DNA of 64,000 nucleotides from positions 248,001 to 312,000 of the forward strand of contig NZ_RCCE01000001.1 of the NCBI RefSeq assembly GCF_003663885.1, in the 5' to 3' direction. The notes beneath the pieces are model-generated. The model was not told the origin of the DNA. It saw only the letters and a program-made list of their open reading frames with translations, and did not search any database. Source of the stretch: Litoreibacter meonggei (lineage in GTDB: Bacteria > Pseudomonadota > Alphaproteobacteria > Rhodobacterales > Rhodobacteraceae). A program made the position numbers and the translations under genes. Of the stretch, positions 43,812 through 54,000 are shown in pieces. The number at the start of each line of letters is the position of its first letter. Position 1 is the first letter of the stretch.

Positions 43812-44438
43812 CTATTTGTCGTCGTCTTCCTTGACACGATTCTCCACAATTTCGTCGATATGGCCCCAGTCTTTGGCCTCTTGCGGCGACATGAAGTTGT
43901 CGCGGTCCAGCGCCTTTTCGACGGCTTTCTTGGTCTGACCCGTGTGCTTGACGTAAATGTCATAAAGACGGTCTTTCAGCTTTTGCGTTTCGGCCGCATG
44001 AATCATGATGTCCGACGCTTGTCCCTGATACCCGCCAGAAGGCTGGTGAACCATGATCCGCGAGTTTGGCAGCGAGAAGCGCATGCCCTTTTCGCCGCCT
44101 GCCAACAGCACGGAGCCCATGGAGGCCGCCTGCCCGATGCACAGCGTCGACACCTTGGGTTTGATGTACTGCATCGTGTCATAGATCGACAGGCCCGACG
44201 TCACCACGCCACCGGGCGAGTTGATATAGATGCTGATTTCCTTCGACGGGTTTTCCGCCTCGAGGTGCAACAGCTGCGCCACGACCAGATGGGACATACC
44301 ATCATGGATCGGGCCGTTGATGAAAATGATCCGCTCCTTCAGCAGGCGCGAGAAAATGTCGTAAGCCCGTTCGCCACGGCTGGTCTGTTCGACCACCATC
44401 GGAACGAGATTCATATAGGTTTCGACTGGATCGTACAT
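43812..44438 (-). CDS. clpP: ATP-dependent Clp protease proteolytic subunit
   Basis: A 208-residue serine protease with nucleophile Ser106 in GQAASMGS, His in [10 protein letters not shown], and downstream Asp. It forms a tetradecameric chamber with Clp[11 protein letters not shown] at 44438 is chosen because AAGGCAGG lies just upstream; the longer open frame is not family-like. Confidence 0.97.
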   Translation of the reverse strand: MYDPVETYMNLVPMVVEQTSRGERAYDIFSRLLKERIIFINGPIHDGMSHLVVAQLLHLEAENPSKEISIYINSPGGVVTSGLSIYDTMQYIKPKVSTLCIGQAASMGSVLLAGGEKGMRFSLPNSRIMVHQPSGGYQGQASDIMIHAAETQKLKDRLYDIYVKHTGQTKKAVEKALDRDNFMSPQEAKDWGHIDEIVENRVKEDDDK

Positions 44439-44810
44439 GCCTGCCTGCCTTCTGCTTTTGAGCGGTTCGTAATGCGTAAATATGAACGCGAGGTTAGTGG
44501 CGGAGAAAAACGGGCGCAAGCGCATCTCGCCCCTTGGTGTGAGACCGATTAGATTGGAGCGGATGCACGCGATTTCAAGCCAGCATCGTTCGCACCGATC
44601 TCCGGCACCGCGCGGTCTACGCTTCGGGGGGCGCGCGGCTCAACTTGACTTCCCAAAGCCCCTGAGGCTCTTTGAGGGATGCGAACCTGAATACGGTGGA
44701 AGCATTTGGAACGGATCACAGATCCCCCCACCAAAACCACTTCAACTATTCAGCACAATACACTGATTAAATATAATATTATGAAATCTGAAACTAAGAC
44801 CGTCGATACC
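44439..44810. other. Intergenic region between clpP and glycerate kinase
   Basis: This 372-base divergent gap holds the clpP promoter on one side and an AT-rich glycerate-kinase promoter on the other. No gene-like frame with a ribosome site is visible. The middle part (about 44550-44720) has no clear structure. Confidence 0.5.
44749..44777 (+). promoter_or_regulatory. Candidate promoter of glycerate kinase gene
   Basis: A perfect TATAAT lies at 44772-44777, with TTCAGC 17 bases upstream as a weak -35. It sits in a locally AT-rich patch unlike the surroundings. Transcription would start near 44784, which leaves only about 27 bases before ATG 44811. Confidence 0.55.
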
Positions 44811-46037
44811 ATGCGCACCAAGGCGAAACGCCTTTTTGACGCTGCTATTTTGGCGGCGCACCCCGGGCACGCAGTTGAGCGGGCGCTGCAAAACACCGCC
44901 TTGGACGCTGACGGAACGCTCTTCCTGATCGCCGTTGGCAAGGCTGCCGTCCCCATGATGCGCGCAGCGATTAACCATGTCGCGGCGTCCAGCACATTCG
45001 AGGCGCTCGCCGTCACCAATCCGGAAAACGCGGCACCGGTCGGTGGTTGCCGTGTTTTGCAATCAGGCCATCCGGTACCGGACGCTGCTGGCGAAGCCGC
45101 CGGACGGGCCGTTGAGGAGTTGTTAAGCAAAGCGGGGCCTCGGGACCGCGTCATTGCCTTCATCTCGGGCGGTGGCTCGGCGCTTCTTCCCGCCCCTGCA
45201 AAAGGCATCACCCTTGAGGAAAAGGCGCATGTTAACAAAGTGCTACTTGGTTCGGGGCTAGAGATCAACGACATGAACCACATCCGTCAACAGCTCTCCC
45301 GCCTCAAAGGCGGAGGGTTGTTGCGTGCAGCGGCCCCTGCTCCAGTCACCGCCTATATCCTGTCAGACGTCGTGGGTGACGACCTGCGTGCGATCGCGTC
45401 CGGACCAACGGTCGCTCCGATCGGCACCCGTGCCAGCGCAAAGGCGTTGCTGGAGCAGGCCAATATCTGGGACGACATGCCTGCCAGCGTTCAGGCTCAC
45501 CTGAGCGGCGCGGAGCCGGACATCGAAACCTTGCCGACAGCGGAAAACCATCTGATTGCCTCGAACCGCCAAAGCCTCGACGCCATGCGCACCGCCTGTC
45601 CGGAGGCGCAGATCATCAATGACCGGCTGGAAGGCAACGTGGCAGACGTCGCCCCGCAGCTGGCAGAGATTTTCCGCGCCCTTCCACAAGATGAACCTGC
45701 GGTTCTGCTCTTTGGCGGGGAGACTACGGTGACCCTATCCGGAAACGGAAAAGGCGGTCGGAATCAAGACCTTGCCCTGCGCATTGCGCTGCAAGACATC
45801 CCCGGTGACTGGGTGTTCTTGTCTGGTGGCACAGACGGGCGGGACGGCCCTACTGATGCGGCTGGCGGGTTGGTCGACGCGGGCTCTCTCGCAAGGATGA
45901 AAGCCGCTGGTGTTAATCCAGAAGCCCTGTTGGCGAATAATGACGCCTACGCAGCGCTTGGCGCGTCAGGTGATTTGCTGATGACAGGTGGCACTGGCAC
46001 CAACGTCGCTGATGTGCAGATATTCATCCGCAGCTAA
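44811..46037 (+). CDS. Glycerate 2-kinase (MOFRL family, GckA/TtuD type)
   Basis: A 408-residue DUF4147/MOFRL protein. The N-terminal domain begins RTKAKRLFDAAILAA and contains AVGKAAVPMMRAA and the SGGGSALLPAP motif. The C-terminal MOFRL domain shows LFGGETTVTLSGNGKGGRNQ and LSGGTDGRDGPTDAAGG. It phosphorylates glycerate to 2-phosphoglycerate in serine-cycle, glyoxylate or tartrate routes. ATG 44811 is chosen because a TATAAT at 44772 would start the RNA after the earlier ATG 44781; neither has a Shine-Dalgarno. It ends three bases from the convergent HlyD gene. Confidence 0.92.
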   Translation: MRTKAKRLFDAAILAAHPGHAVERALQNTALDADGTLFLIAVGKAAVPMMRAAINHVAASSTFEALAVTNPENAAPVGGCRVLQSGHPVPDAAGEAAGRAVEELLSKAGPRDRVIAFISGGGSALLPAPAKGITLEEKAHVNKVLLGSGLEINDMNHIRQQLSRLKGGGLLRAAAPAPVTAYILSDVVGDDLRAIASGPTVAPIGTRASAKALLEQANIWDDMPASVQAHLSGAEPDIETLPTAENHLIASNRQSLDAMRTACPEAQIINDRLEGNVADVAPQLAEIFRALPQDEPAVLLFGGETTVTLSGNGKGGRNQDLALRIALQDIPGDWVFLSGGTDGRDGPTDAAGGLVDAGSLARMKAAGVNPEALLANNDAYAALGASGDLLMTGGTGTNVADVQIFIRS

Positions 46038-46040
46038 AGC

Positions 46041-47210
46041 CTACGGCTCGCGGAATGCTTCGCGCGATTTGTAGAGCGGCTTGGTCAGATACTGCAAAAT
46101 AGTCTTCTCGCCCGTGTGCAATTCAACCTGCGCCAACATGCCGGGGCGAATTTCCACCGACTTCTGACGCGGTGACAGGTGCTCCATATCAACCGACAGC
46201 AGCACTTTATAATGCGGGTCGCCATCCGCCACGCGCTCGTCCTTGAACGTGTCGGCAGAGATCACCTGAACCTTACCCGTCAGGGTGCCGTAAATCGTGT
46301 AGTCATAGGCTGACAGCTTCACGGTGGCGTTCTGCCCCGGACGCAGGCTGGCGATATCCTTGGGCTTCACCTTGGCTTCGACGAACAATTCCTCGCCCAT
46401 CGGGATGATCTGGAAAATCTCCTCGCCCGGACGAACAACGCCGCCGATGGTCGAAATTGCCACGTTGTTCACGATGCCCTTCATCGGGGAGCGGATAACC
46501 GTTCGCGCCAACTGGTCTTTGCTCAGCTTCATGTTCTGGCGCAGCGTGGCCAGCTCTTTCAGCGTGTCGGAATAGGCAGAGGCACGGTCCAGTTCGGCCT
46601 TGGAGACGATCTCTTTGTATTTCGCCTCGGCGTCGGTGTTGGTTTTGCGGGCGCGCGACACCTCGACCAAAGAGACGATGTTCTGGGTCAACAGGTCTTC
46701 CATCAACGCCGCCTCGCGACGGGTCTCTTTCAAAATGGCGCGGGCGCTGTCGGTGCGGCCTTCGAAGTCGGTCTGGCGGGCATTCAGCAACGCACGCTCG
46801 GACGCGACGATCTCGGGCTGGCGGCGTTCAAGATCACCCGCAACGAAGAAGTCGAACTGTCCGGCAAGCTCCGCCTCTAGACGCATGCGGCGGATTTCCA
46901 GCGCGTCGATCTGATCTTGCAGATCATCCACGGAGGTCTGGAAATTGGTAACGGACAGGCGCGCCAGAATATCGCCGGGGTTCACGGTGTAGCCTTCGGC
47001 AACAAGAAGCTCTGACAGGATGCCGCCTTCAAAGTTCTGGATAATTTGCGGGCGGGAAGAAGACACGAACTCCCCCTCAGAGCGCACAATCTCGTCGACC
47101 CATGCAAAGGACGCCCAGACTATGAAGGCCACAACGGTAAGGCCGATGATACGGATAACCCAAGAAGGTCCGCGCAGGTCATCGTCGAATGCAGCGTCGA
47201 TGGTGGCCAT
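46041..47210 (-). CDS. Type I secretion periplasmic adaptor (HlyD family)
   Basis: A 389-residue membrane fusion protein. One membrane helix (about 20-40, VAFIVWASFAWVDEIVRSEG in part), a long coiled-coil hairpin (about 90-240), then lipoyl and beta-barrel parts with MKGIVNNVAISTIGGVVRPGEEI in part, ending at KPLYKSREAFREP. It links the ABC exporter to the outer-membrane channel. Its ATG lies in TGATG with the exporter stop. Confidence 0.93.
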   Translation of the reverse strand: MATIDAAFDDDLRGPSWVIRIIGLTVVAFIVWASFAWVDEIVRSEGEFVSSSRPQIIQNFEGGILSELLVAEGYTVNPGDILARLSVTNFQTSVDDLQDQIDALEIRRMRLEAELAGQFDFFVAGDLERRQPEIVASERALLNARQTDFEGRTDSARAILKETRREAALMEDLLTQNIVSLVEVSRARKTNTDAEAKYKEIVSKAELDRASAYSDTLKELATLRQNMKLSKDQLARTVIRSPMKGIVNNVAISTIGGVVRPGEEIFQIIPMGEELFVEAKVKPKDIASLRPGQNATVKLSAYDYTIYGTLTGKVQVISADTFKDERVADGDPHYKVLLSVDMEHLSPRQKSVEIRPGMLAQVELHTGEKTILQYLTKPLYKSREAFREP

Positions 47211-49510
47211 CACTTGCCCCCTTTCGGTGTGTTGATTTGAACACCTTGGACGCCCGCTTTGGTCTTTTTCAGATGATCCAGAACCTGTTCGCGCGGCCCG
47301 TCCACCGACAGCTTGCCACCTTTGAGGACCATCACGCGTTCGGTCAGGGCAAGAATCGGCATACGGTGCGTGGCAATCACCGCCGTACGGCCTTTAAGCC
47401 AGCCTTGAAGATTGGCGACCAGAGCGGTTTCCAGCGATTGGTCCAGCGCCGCAGTCGGCTCGTCCAGCAACACCACGGACGGGTCTTGCAGCCATAACCG
47501 CGCCCAGCCGATAGACTGGCGCTGACCGATAGACAGGCCCAAGCCGCCGTCGTGAATTGGCAAATCCAGCCCTTTGGCGTGTTCGCGCACATAGCGGCCA
47601 AGCCCGGCGAAATCGAGGGCCGCAAACAGCCGCGCATCGTCACGCTCAAGCCCCGACAGGTTAAGGTTCTCGCGCAGCGATCCTGCAAACAGGCGGACCT
47701 CTTGGCTCAGATAACCCACGCCACGGCGCAGGTCTTTGGGATGGATTTGCCCCATGTCGATGCCGTCGATCAGCACGCGGCCTTTATCCGGCACATACAG
47801 GCCCGAAAGCAGTTTGATCAGCGTCGATTTGCCCGAGCCATTGGCCCCGAGAACCGCCACATGCTGCCCTGCCGGAATGGCGAAGCCCCCCAGATCCAGC
47901 ACGGGTGCAGCATCTTCGTCGTAGCGGTGGATCAGGTCGCGCGCTTCAAACCGTCCGGTGATGCGTTCGCGACGCAAATAGCTGCGTTCGGCGTCATAAT
48001 CCTGCGGGCTTTCCACCACCGCGTCGAGACCGACAAGCGCGGTCTTCACATTCGACCACCGCGACATCGTACCCGCCAGTTGGGTTAGCGGCGCAAGGGT
48101 GCGGGACGTCAGAATGCCGACAGCAATGATCGATCCGACGGTAAATTCACCCGCGAACACAAGGAAGGTGCCAACAACAACCGCGCCCACATAGGTGGCT
48201 TGCTGAACGCCCTGCGACCAGAAGGTCAGGGCAGAGGCTAGGCGGCGTTGCTCGGACGATTTCAACGCGGACAGCGCGTTTAATTCGCCCCAAAGACGTG
48301 CGAACCGATCTTCGCCGCGGTGTGATTTGACCGTGTCGGCTTCGTAGATGGCCTCGTGCAGCAAGCGGTTTGCTTTGACCGAGGCGCCTTGCGTCTCTTC
48401 GGTCAGTTTCATCATGCGCTTTTGCAGGAAAAACCCCGGAAGAAGCATCAAGATGCCCCCTGCCACCAAAACCCAAACCACATTGCCAGCGATCGAGCTG
48501 ACCAGCAGCAGGAACAAGAAGATAAACGGTACATCCGTCAACGACCCGATGGTCGAGGCGGTGAAAAACTCGCGGATGGAGGAAAACTCGCGCATCGCGG
48601 AGAACGTGCCGGACGGCGTCGCCCCCGGCGTGCCAGCGCGCATTCCCAAAAGGCGGCTCATCAGGGTTTGCTGCACGGCCAGTTCGATCTTGCGACCTGC
48701 CCCGTCCATCATGCGGGCGCGGGCGATCTTCAAGAACGCCTCCAGCGTCAATGCGCCCATCGCGCCGATGGCCAAGACCCACAACGTCGCGTGGGACTGG
48801 TGCGGGATCACGCGGTCATAGACCTGCAGCGAGAACAGCGCGACGGCTACGGCCAGAATGTTGGCCACGAAAGAGCCTGCGGTGATCTCGATCAGGTGGC
48901 GTTTGTATTTCGGGAACTCTCCCCAAAACCAATGGGTTGGCTTGGCGTCTAGACGGTGCTTTTCCTCGACCTGCCGCATAGAGCTTTCGGCCTTCAGCAC
49001 CTTGCCGGAGAAGACTTTGGCGAACTCTCCCAGCGGCACTTCCGTGCGGCGGTCGCCGATCGTCTCGTCAAAGATCGTCAGGGTTTGCTCGTGCTGCTCC
49101 AGCACCAAGACCAACTGGCCGGTCTTCATCTCGGCCAAAGCGGGCCATAAATCCCCCCGCAAGCCCACATTGCGCACGGAGCAGACCAGCCCCAGTTTTT
49201 TCATCGCGTTTGCCAGCAGCTCAGGCGACACACCACCGGCATCCAGAGGCATTTCCACAGCGGCGCCCAGCACATCGGAAGGCTGCAAATCAACCCCCAG
49301 TAAACCCGCATAGACCGACACCAGATTGGCGCGATTACGCAACTTCTTGGAGAACCGCCCTGCATTCTCAGGCGTCTGTGGCATCGGAACGCGCAAACCG
49401 GGATCATTGGCCACCGAGGTCGGAGTCTCAACCGGTTTCAGCTTCGCAGTATTTGATGCCTGAGCCGCTTTGGCTCGCGCCATGTCAAACGCAATGACGG
49501 GCGTGCTCAT
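47210..49510 (-). CDS. Type I secretion ABC exporter with degenerate peptidase domain
   Basis: A 766-residue exporter of the LssB/LapB type. Residues about 60-170 form a C39-like domain without the catalytic cysteine, six membrane helices lie at about 195-450, and the nucleotide-binding domain (about 510-750) has VLGANGSGKST, the signature LSIGQRQSIGWARL and VVLLDEPTAALD. It exports the large Ig-repeat protein encoded upstream. Its start overlaps the TolC-type gene by ATGA. Confidence 0.93.
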   Translation of the reverse strand: MSTPVIAFDMARAKAAQASNTAKLKPVETPTSVANDPGLRVPMPQTPENAGRFSKKLRNRANLVSVYAGLLGVDLQPSDVLGAAVEMPLDAGGVSPELLANAMKKLGLVCSVRNVGLRGDLWPALAEMKTGQLVLVLEQHEQTLTIFDETIGDRRTEVPLGEFAKVFSGKVLKAESSMRQVEEKHRLDAKPTHWFWGEFPKYKRHLIEITAGSFVANILAVAVALFSLQVYDRVIPHQSHATLWVLAIGAMGALTLEAFLKIARARMMDGAGRKIELAVQQTLMSRLLGMRAGTPGATPSGTFSAMREFSSIREFFTASTIGSLTDVPFIFLFLLLVSSIAGNVVWVLVAGGILMLLPGFFLQKRMMKLTEETQGASVKANRLLHEAIYEADTVKSHRGEDRFARLWGELNALSALKSSEQRRLASALTFWSQGVQQATYVGAVVVGTFLVFAGEFTVGSIIAVGILTSRTLAPLTQLAGTMSRWSNVKTALVGLDAVVESPQDYDAERSYLRRERITGRFEARDLIHRYDEDAAPVLDLGGFAIPAGQHVAVLGANGSGKSTLIKLLSGLYVPDKGRVLIDGIDMGQIHPKDLRRGVGYLSQEVRLFAGSLRENLNLSGLERDDARLFAALDFAGLGRYVREHAKGLDLPIHDGGLGLSIGQRQSIGWARLWLQDPSVVLLDEPTAALDQSLETALVANLQGWLKGRTAVIATHRMPILALTERVMVLKGGKLSVDGPREQVLDHLKKTKAGVQGVQINTPKGGK

Positions 49511-51000
49511 ATATCCTCACCATCCACCAACGCACCCATAAGATGGGCAATCTGCAACTCTACCAACGCAATCTGATACTTGAGGCCGATCTGGTCGCGC
49601 TCTGTGGCGACCTTGGTCTCATAGACGCGCACCACATCCATCACCGGACGCTGGCCTGCCTTATACTGGCGGTCGAACAGCGACAGGTTTTCATTGGCCG
49701 AAGACAATAGCCCCTGCCCCTGCGCCTGCTGGCGTTTCAGCGAAATCAGGTTCTGCTCCAACCTGCGCATTTTGCGCGATTGGTCTTCGGAGGCTTGCGA
49801 CACACGGCGCGCGGCGGCTTCCTTGGTGGCCTCGATGGCTTTCAAGCTGGCCTTGGTGCCGAACCCGAACCCGTTCGGCGCGCCCACGGAAATCCCGCCC
49901 GTGGCCCCGCCTTTTTGCAAGGTGCCTTTCGCGGAAATCCCCGGCAGGAACCCTGCGCGGTTGATCGTGGCTTCCGCGATGTCGCGGTCACGCTCGGCCT
50001 CGGCCTTCAGGATAGACAGCGGTTTGGCCACTTTGGAATTGCCGATGGGAGCAAGGCCACGCACGTCACTCAGCGGTTTCAACGACATCGCGTTCAGCTC
50101 TGCAATCGCGGTGCGCGCCGTTTCCAAGTCAGAATTGCGTTGGTTCTCGGCTTCGGCAAGCTTCTGCTTCACGATCTGCAAGTCGGCGGGGTTGGATACC
50201 CCACCCCGCACGCGCTGGTCCATAACCCATGCAAATTCGCCCAAACGATCCGCTGCTCGGCTTCCCGCTTCGGCTTGCGCGCGGCCCTTCTCGGCGGTGA
50301 TATAAAGATCAAGCGCCGCGTAGACGCGGTCATTCGTGTCCTGCGCCAGTGCGACAGCGGCAACTTCCACATCGGATTTGGCGAAGCTGCGTTCGGCCTT
50401 CTTGCGGCCGTTATCAAACAGCACTTGGTCAATGACCATGGAGGCGATGACCTCGCCCAAGGACGACAATGTCAGCGCAGGGCCAATTGTCGGCAACCAG
50501 TTCTTCGACGCGGCTTCCGCGCGCAACTTGGCAGAGCGCAGCTCGGCCTCGGCCGCACGGGAATTCGCTGCCAGAACGGAGCCCGCAACCTTGCCATAAG
50601 GGGAGCTGGCATCCAGAACGGCTTGGCGACGCAGCAAAGTGTCGATCAGATACGACCCTTCTTTGCCCCCTGTCCCACCAGCGAGCGCTGGTTGCGGTTT
50701 TACGATCGCGCCGGTGAGGTTTTCACCAACGGCAATGTTCGACGCATCGCGCGTCGCGGTCTCGCCTTTGAGTTTGCGTTTCAGGAAGCCGAATATCGGA
50801 GTGGCCTCTTCGCCGTCTCGCCCGGCCTGAACGCCCTCTGCAAAGCGACCCGTTGTTTTGACGTTCTCGCTCAACACAGGTCTTTCGCCAGAGAATACCC
50901 CTCGCGACGCTTCGTTGCCCATGCAGCCCGTTAGTGAAACTGCGGTGGTGCCTGCCAACACCATGCGCATAACTGCGCGCCTACTTGTACTGTGTCCCAT
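49507..51000 (-). CDS. TolC-family outer-membrane channel lipoprotein
   Basis: A 497-residue TolC/OprM-like protein. A lipoprotein signal with lipobox LTGC (acylated Cys26) precedes repeated helical halves (SRAAEAELRSAKLRAEAASKNW in part; RAQAEAGSRAADRLGEFAWV). It forms the outer-membrane duct of the secretion system. The N-terminal lipid anchor is unusual for type I secretion TolC proteins but typical of RND-pump OprM proteins. Start 51000 is used because AAGGGG precedes it. Confidence 0.9.
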   Translation of the reverse strand: MGHSTSRRAVMRMVLAGTTAVSLTGCMGNEASRGVFSGERPVLSENVKTTGRFAEGVQAGRDGEEATPIFGFLKRKLKGETATRDASNIAVGENLTGAIVKPQPALAGGTGGKEGSYLIDTLLRRQAVLDASSPYGKVAGSVLAANSRAAEAELRSAKLRAEAASKNWLPTIGPALTLSSLGEVIASMVIDQVLFDNGRKKAERSFAKSDVEVAAVALAQDTNDRVYAALDLYITAEKGRAQAEAGSRAADRLGEFAWVMDQRVRGGVSNPADLQIVKQKLAEAENQRNSDLETARTAIAELNAMSLKPLSDVRGLAPIGNSKVAKPLSILKAEAERDRDIAEATINRAGFLPGISAKGTLQKGGATGGISVGAPNGFGFGTKASLKAIEATKEAAARRVSQASEDQSRKMRRLEQNLISLKRQQAQGQGLLSSANENLSLFDRQYKAGQRPVMDVVRVYETKVATERDQIGLKYQIALVELQIAHLMGALVDGEDI

Positions 51001-51033
51001 GCGGAGCCCCTTCTTATAAATTCGAGAGGTTGG

Positions 51034-51061
51034 AAAAGGGCGCATCCTTCTGGATACGCCC
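51034..51061 (-). terminator. Hairpin with T-tract between adhesin and TolC-type genes
   Basis: On the minus strand GGGCGTATCC and GGATGCGCCC pair (with a G-T) around a 4-base loop and are followed by TTTT. It lies ten bases after the adhesin stop, so it could attenuate transcription into the secretion genes. Confidence 0.6.
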
Positions 51062-51071
51062 CCGCCCGCTT

Positions 51072-54000
51072 TTAGTAGTTTACTGTAACGGTCTGGTCGA
51101 TAATCAGACTACCATCATCCCCCAATGTGTAGACATCATAGACCCGCCCACCGATTGTCTCGGTAGCACCTGTTGCTTGCGCACCCGCCACGTTGAGCAC
51201 ATCGTTGCCCTCGCCGTGAACGATCAGCGCGTTGGTGTCGTCCGACAGTCCCAGAAGATCTGCCTCGGTCAGGGTCAGCTCGCTTTCTTGAACAATCGAC
51301 AGATCAATGGCACCGACATCAAAGCCGTCCAGCCCAGCAATGGAGACATTCACTGCACCCGGCGTACTGTCATCAAGAACAACCAGCGTGGCGCTCTCGT
51401 TGCCGACAGTATCCTCGGAGTTGATCACCAAGCTGGAGCCATCGGGGATAAGCTCGTTGAAGGTAAAATCCAGGCTCGCGTCGCGCACACCCGCTATTGC
51501 CGGAGTGGTGTCCGTGTCATAGGCCACATCCGAGATTACTCCGTCACTGTTGATCTGACTAATAGCCACAATGTCGTCTGTCAGCTCCGTGCTGATATTC
51601 GACACGCCGGAGCCGTTGGTGAACTCGGTGTAGGAAATCACCATCGGCGCATCCGGCACCTCGGTGTCTACTGTCACCGGCGTCGAGACGCTGTCGGGGT
51701 TGCCGTTCCGGTCAATCGTGGTGACGGTCACGTCGGACGTGTATTCGCCCTGCGGAATCTCGTTCGGACCAAAGGTAACCGACCAGCTGCCATCTGCGCC
51801 AATAGTTGCGGGGCGGGCCGGTAGGGTGTGAAAGGTCACCATAACCTCTTGCGCGCCTGCCTCGGTAGTGCCTGTCAGCGTGAAGCCAGTACCAGCCTCG
51901 CCCGCGTCTACGACACCCTCGCCGGTCACTGGGGCAACACTCAGGTTACGTACGATCGTGTCGACTTCAACCGTCCCGTTGGCCACTGCGGTGTTACCCG
52001 CCGCATCCGTGAAACTCGCTTGAACCGGAATAGTCGTCTCGACACCAGCGGGAACGTCACTTGGGCCAAACGAAGCCTGCCAGTTGCCGTTGCTATCCGA
52101 AATAACAGTGCGTGTTGCACCGCCGAAATCGACTTCCACGCGGGAATTGGCCTCGGCGGTGCCGGTGATTTGCACCCCGTCGCTGGCTTCGGCAATGTTG
52201 ATGACGTTGTCGCCTTCGACGTTGAGCGTATCGACGGTCACGTTCGCGACGGTATCCACCGCAAAGGTAGACGAGGTTGACGCGGTGTTGCCCGCCCCGT
52301 CCGTCGCGGCTGCCGTGACGTTCACATTATACTCACCGCCCGGCAATGTGCCGGCAGCGAAGTTTGCGGTCCACGTGCCGTTAGAGTTCGCAATAACCGT
52401 TTGGCCGCCCAACATGACGCCCGCCTCGGAGGCCATTGCGACCACTACAGACGCCCCCGCCTGCGCTGTACCGTTCAAGACGGTCCCACTCGCGCTTTCC
52501 ACCAGGTTCATCACGTTATCTGCACCGGTGTTGTTGCCGGTGATTGCCACGTCAGTGATCGTATCGATATTCATCATCGAGGTTGCCGTGTCAGTATTGC
52601 CGACTGCATCCACGATAGAGACGGTCACTTCCGCCATACGCTCGCCCGTTGGAATTTCCGAAGGCTGGAACGCCACGTCCCAAGTGCCATCCGCGCCTAC
52701 AACGCCCGTTGCGGTGCCGCCACCTGTAACGGAGACGGTAATGTTGCCGCCAGGCTCGCCGGTCCCCGACATCGTCACGCCATCAGCATGCCCTGCTGCA
52801 TTAACAACACCGGTGCCAGCCGTTTGGCCTTCGATCTGAGCGATCTCGACATGAGTAATCGTATCCACAGGGATCGTGGCCGATGTGGTTTCGGTGTTAC
52901 CCGAACCATCAGTCGCAACAGCCGTTACGGTCACGTCATATTCACCTGCAGGAAGCGAGTTGGACGGGTATTGCACCGTCCAAGTACCATCGGAACTCGC
53001 TGTAACGGTTTGCGTCCCCAGAGTGGGAACGCCCGGCCCCGTCAATGTCACAACCACCGAGGCGCCAGATTGCGCGGTTCCGTTCAGGACTGCGACACTC
53101 GCCGCCTCTGCATCGTTGTAGATGCCGTCAGCGCCAGAGTTGTTGCCCGTGATTGCCACAACGGTGAGGGTGTCGATGACCATTTCGGCCGTTGCGGTCG
53201 CTTGATTTCCATAGGCGTCGGTGCTGGTTACCGTGACCGTGCTGGAATACTCGCCTGTCGAGACTTGATCCGCGCCGAAGTTTGCGGACCAATTCCCGTC
53301 AGCATCCACGACCGCAGTCGCGGTCGCACCATTCTCTTCAATCGTGACGACCACGTTGGCCCCCACCTCGCCAGTACCCGTCAGCGTCACGCCGTCAGCA
53401 TGCTCGACCGCGTTGATGACATCACCCGAGCCTGTCGCGGCACCGTCAATCGTAAGCACGTCGACCACAGTAACTGTATCAACACGCACGACATCGGTGA
53501 TCGTCGTCACATTGCCGGCGTCATCCGTTGCTGTAATTATGACGTCAACGTCATACTCGCCTTCAGGGACTTGCGCAGGGTCGAAAACAACCTGCCAACC
53601 TCCATCCACATCGACAACAGTCTCTTGGGTTTCACCATCAATCTCGACGACGATCGCGACACCTGCCTCGCCTGTGCCGCCGATCTCAACGCCGTCGGCG
53701 TGATCCTCCGCGTCGAATACGTGATCAACTGACACGACGCCGGCATCTAGCGAAACCTCAGGAGCCTCGGTATCCGGGGCAACACCGCCACCGCCGCCGC
53801 CAATAACAGCAGCACCACCAACGACAGCAGCGACACCAGCCGCGGCACCAAGACCGCCCACACCTGCGCCACCCAACCCGGCAAGGATTGGAGCCGCCAA
53901 CATGGTTGCGGTCTCGTCAGCCGCAACCGCGTCCGCTGCAATAATAGTGTCGACCTTAGGACCACCTACATAAAAGAGCGCGTCATCCGGGCTCCACTTA

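Noticed and set aside
52401-53732. 443-residue antisense frame to the adhesin
   Set aside because: Produced by the repeated Ig-domain coding sequence read backwards; Arg/His/Cys-rich.
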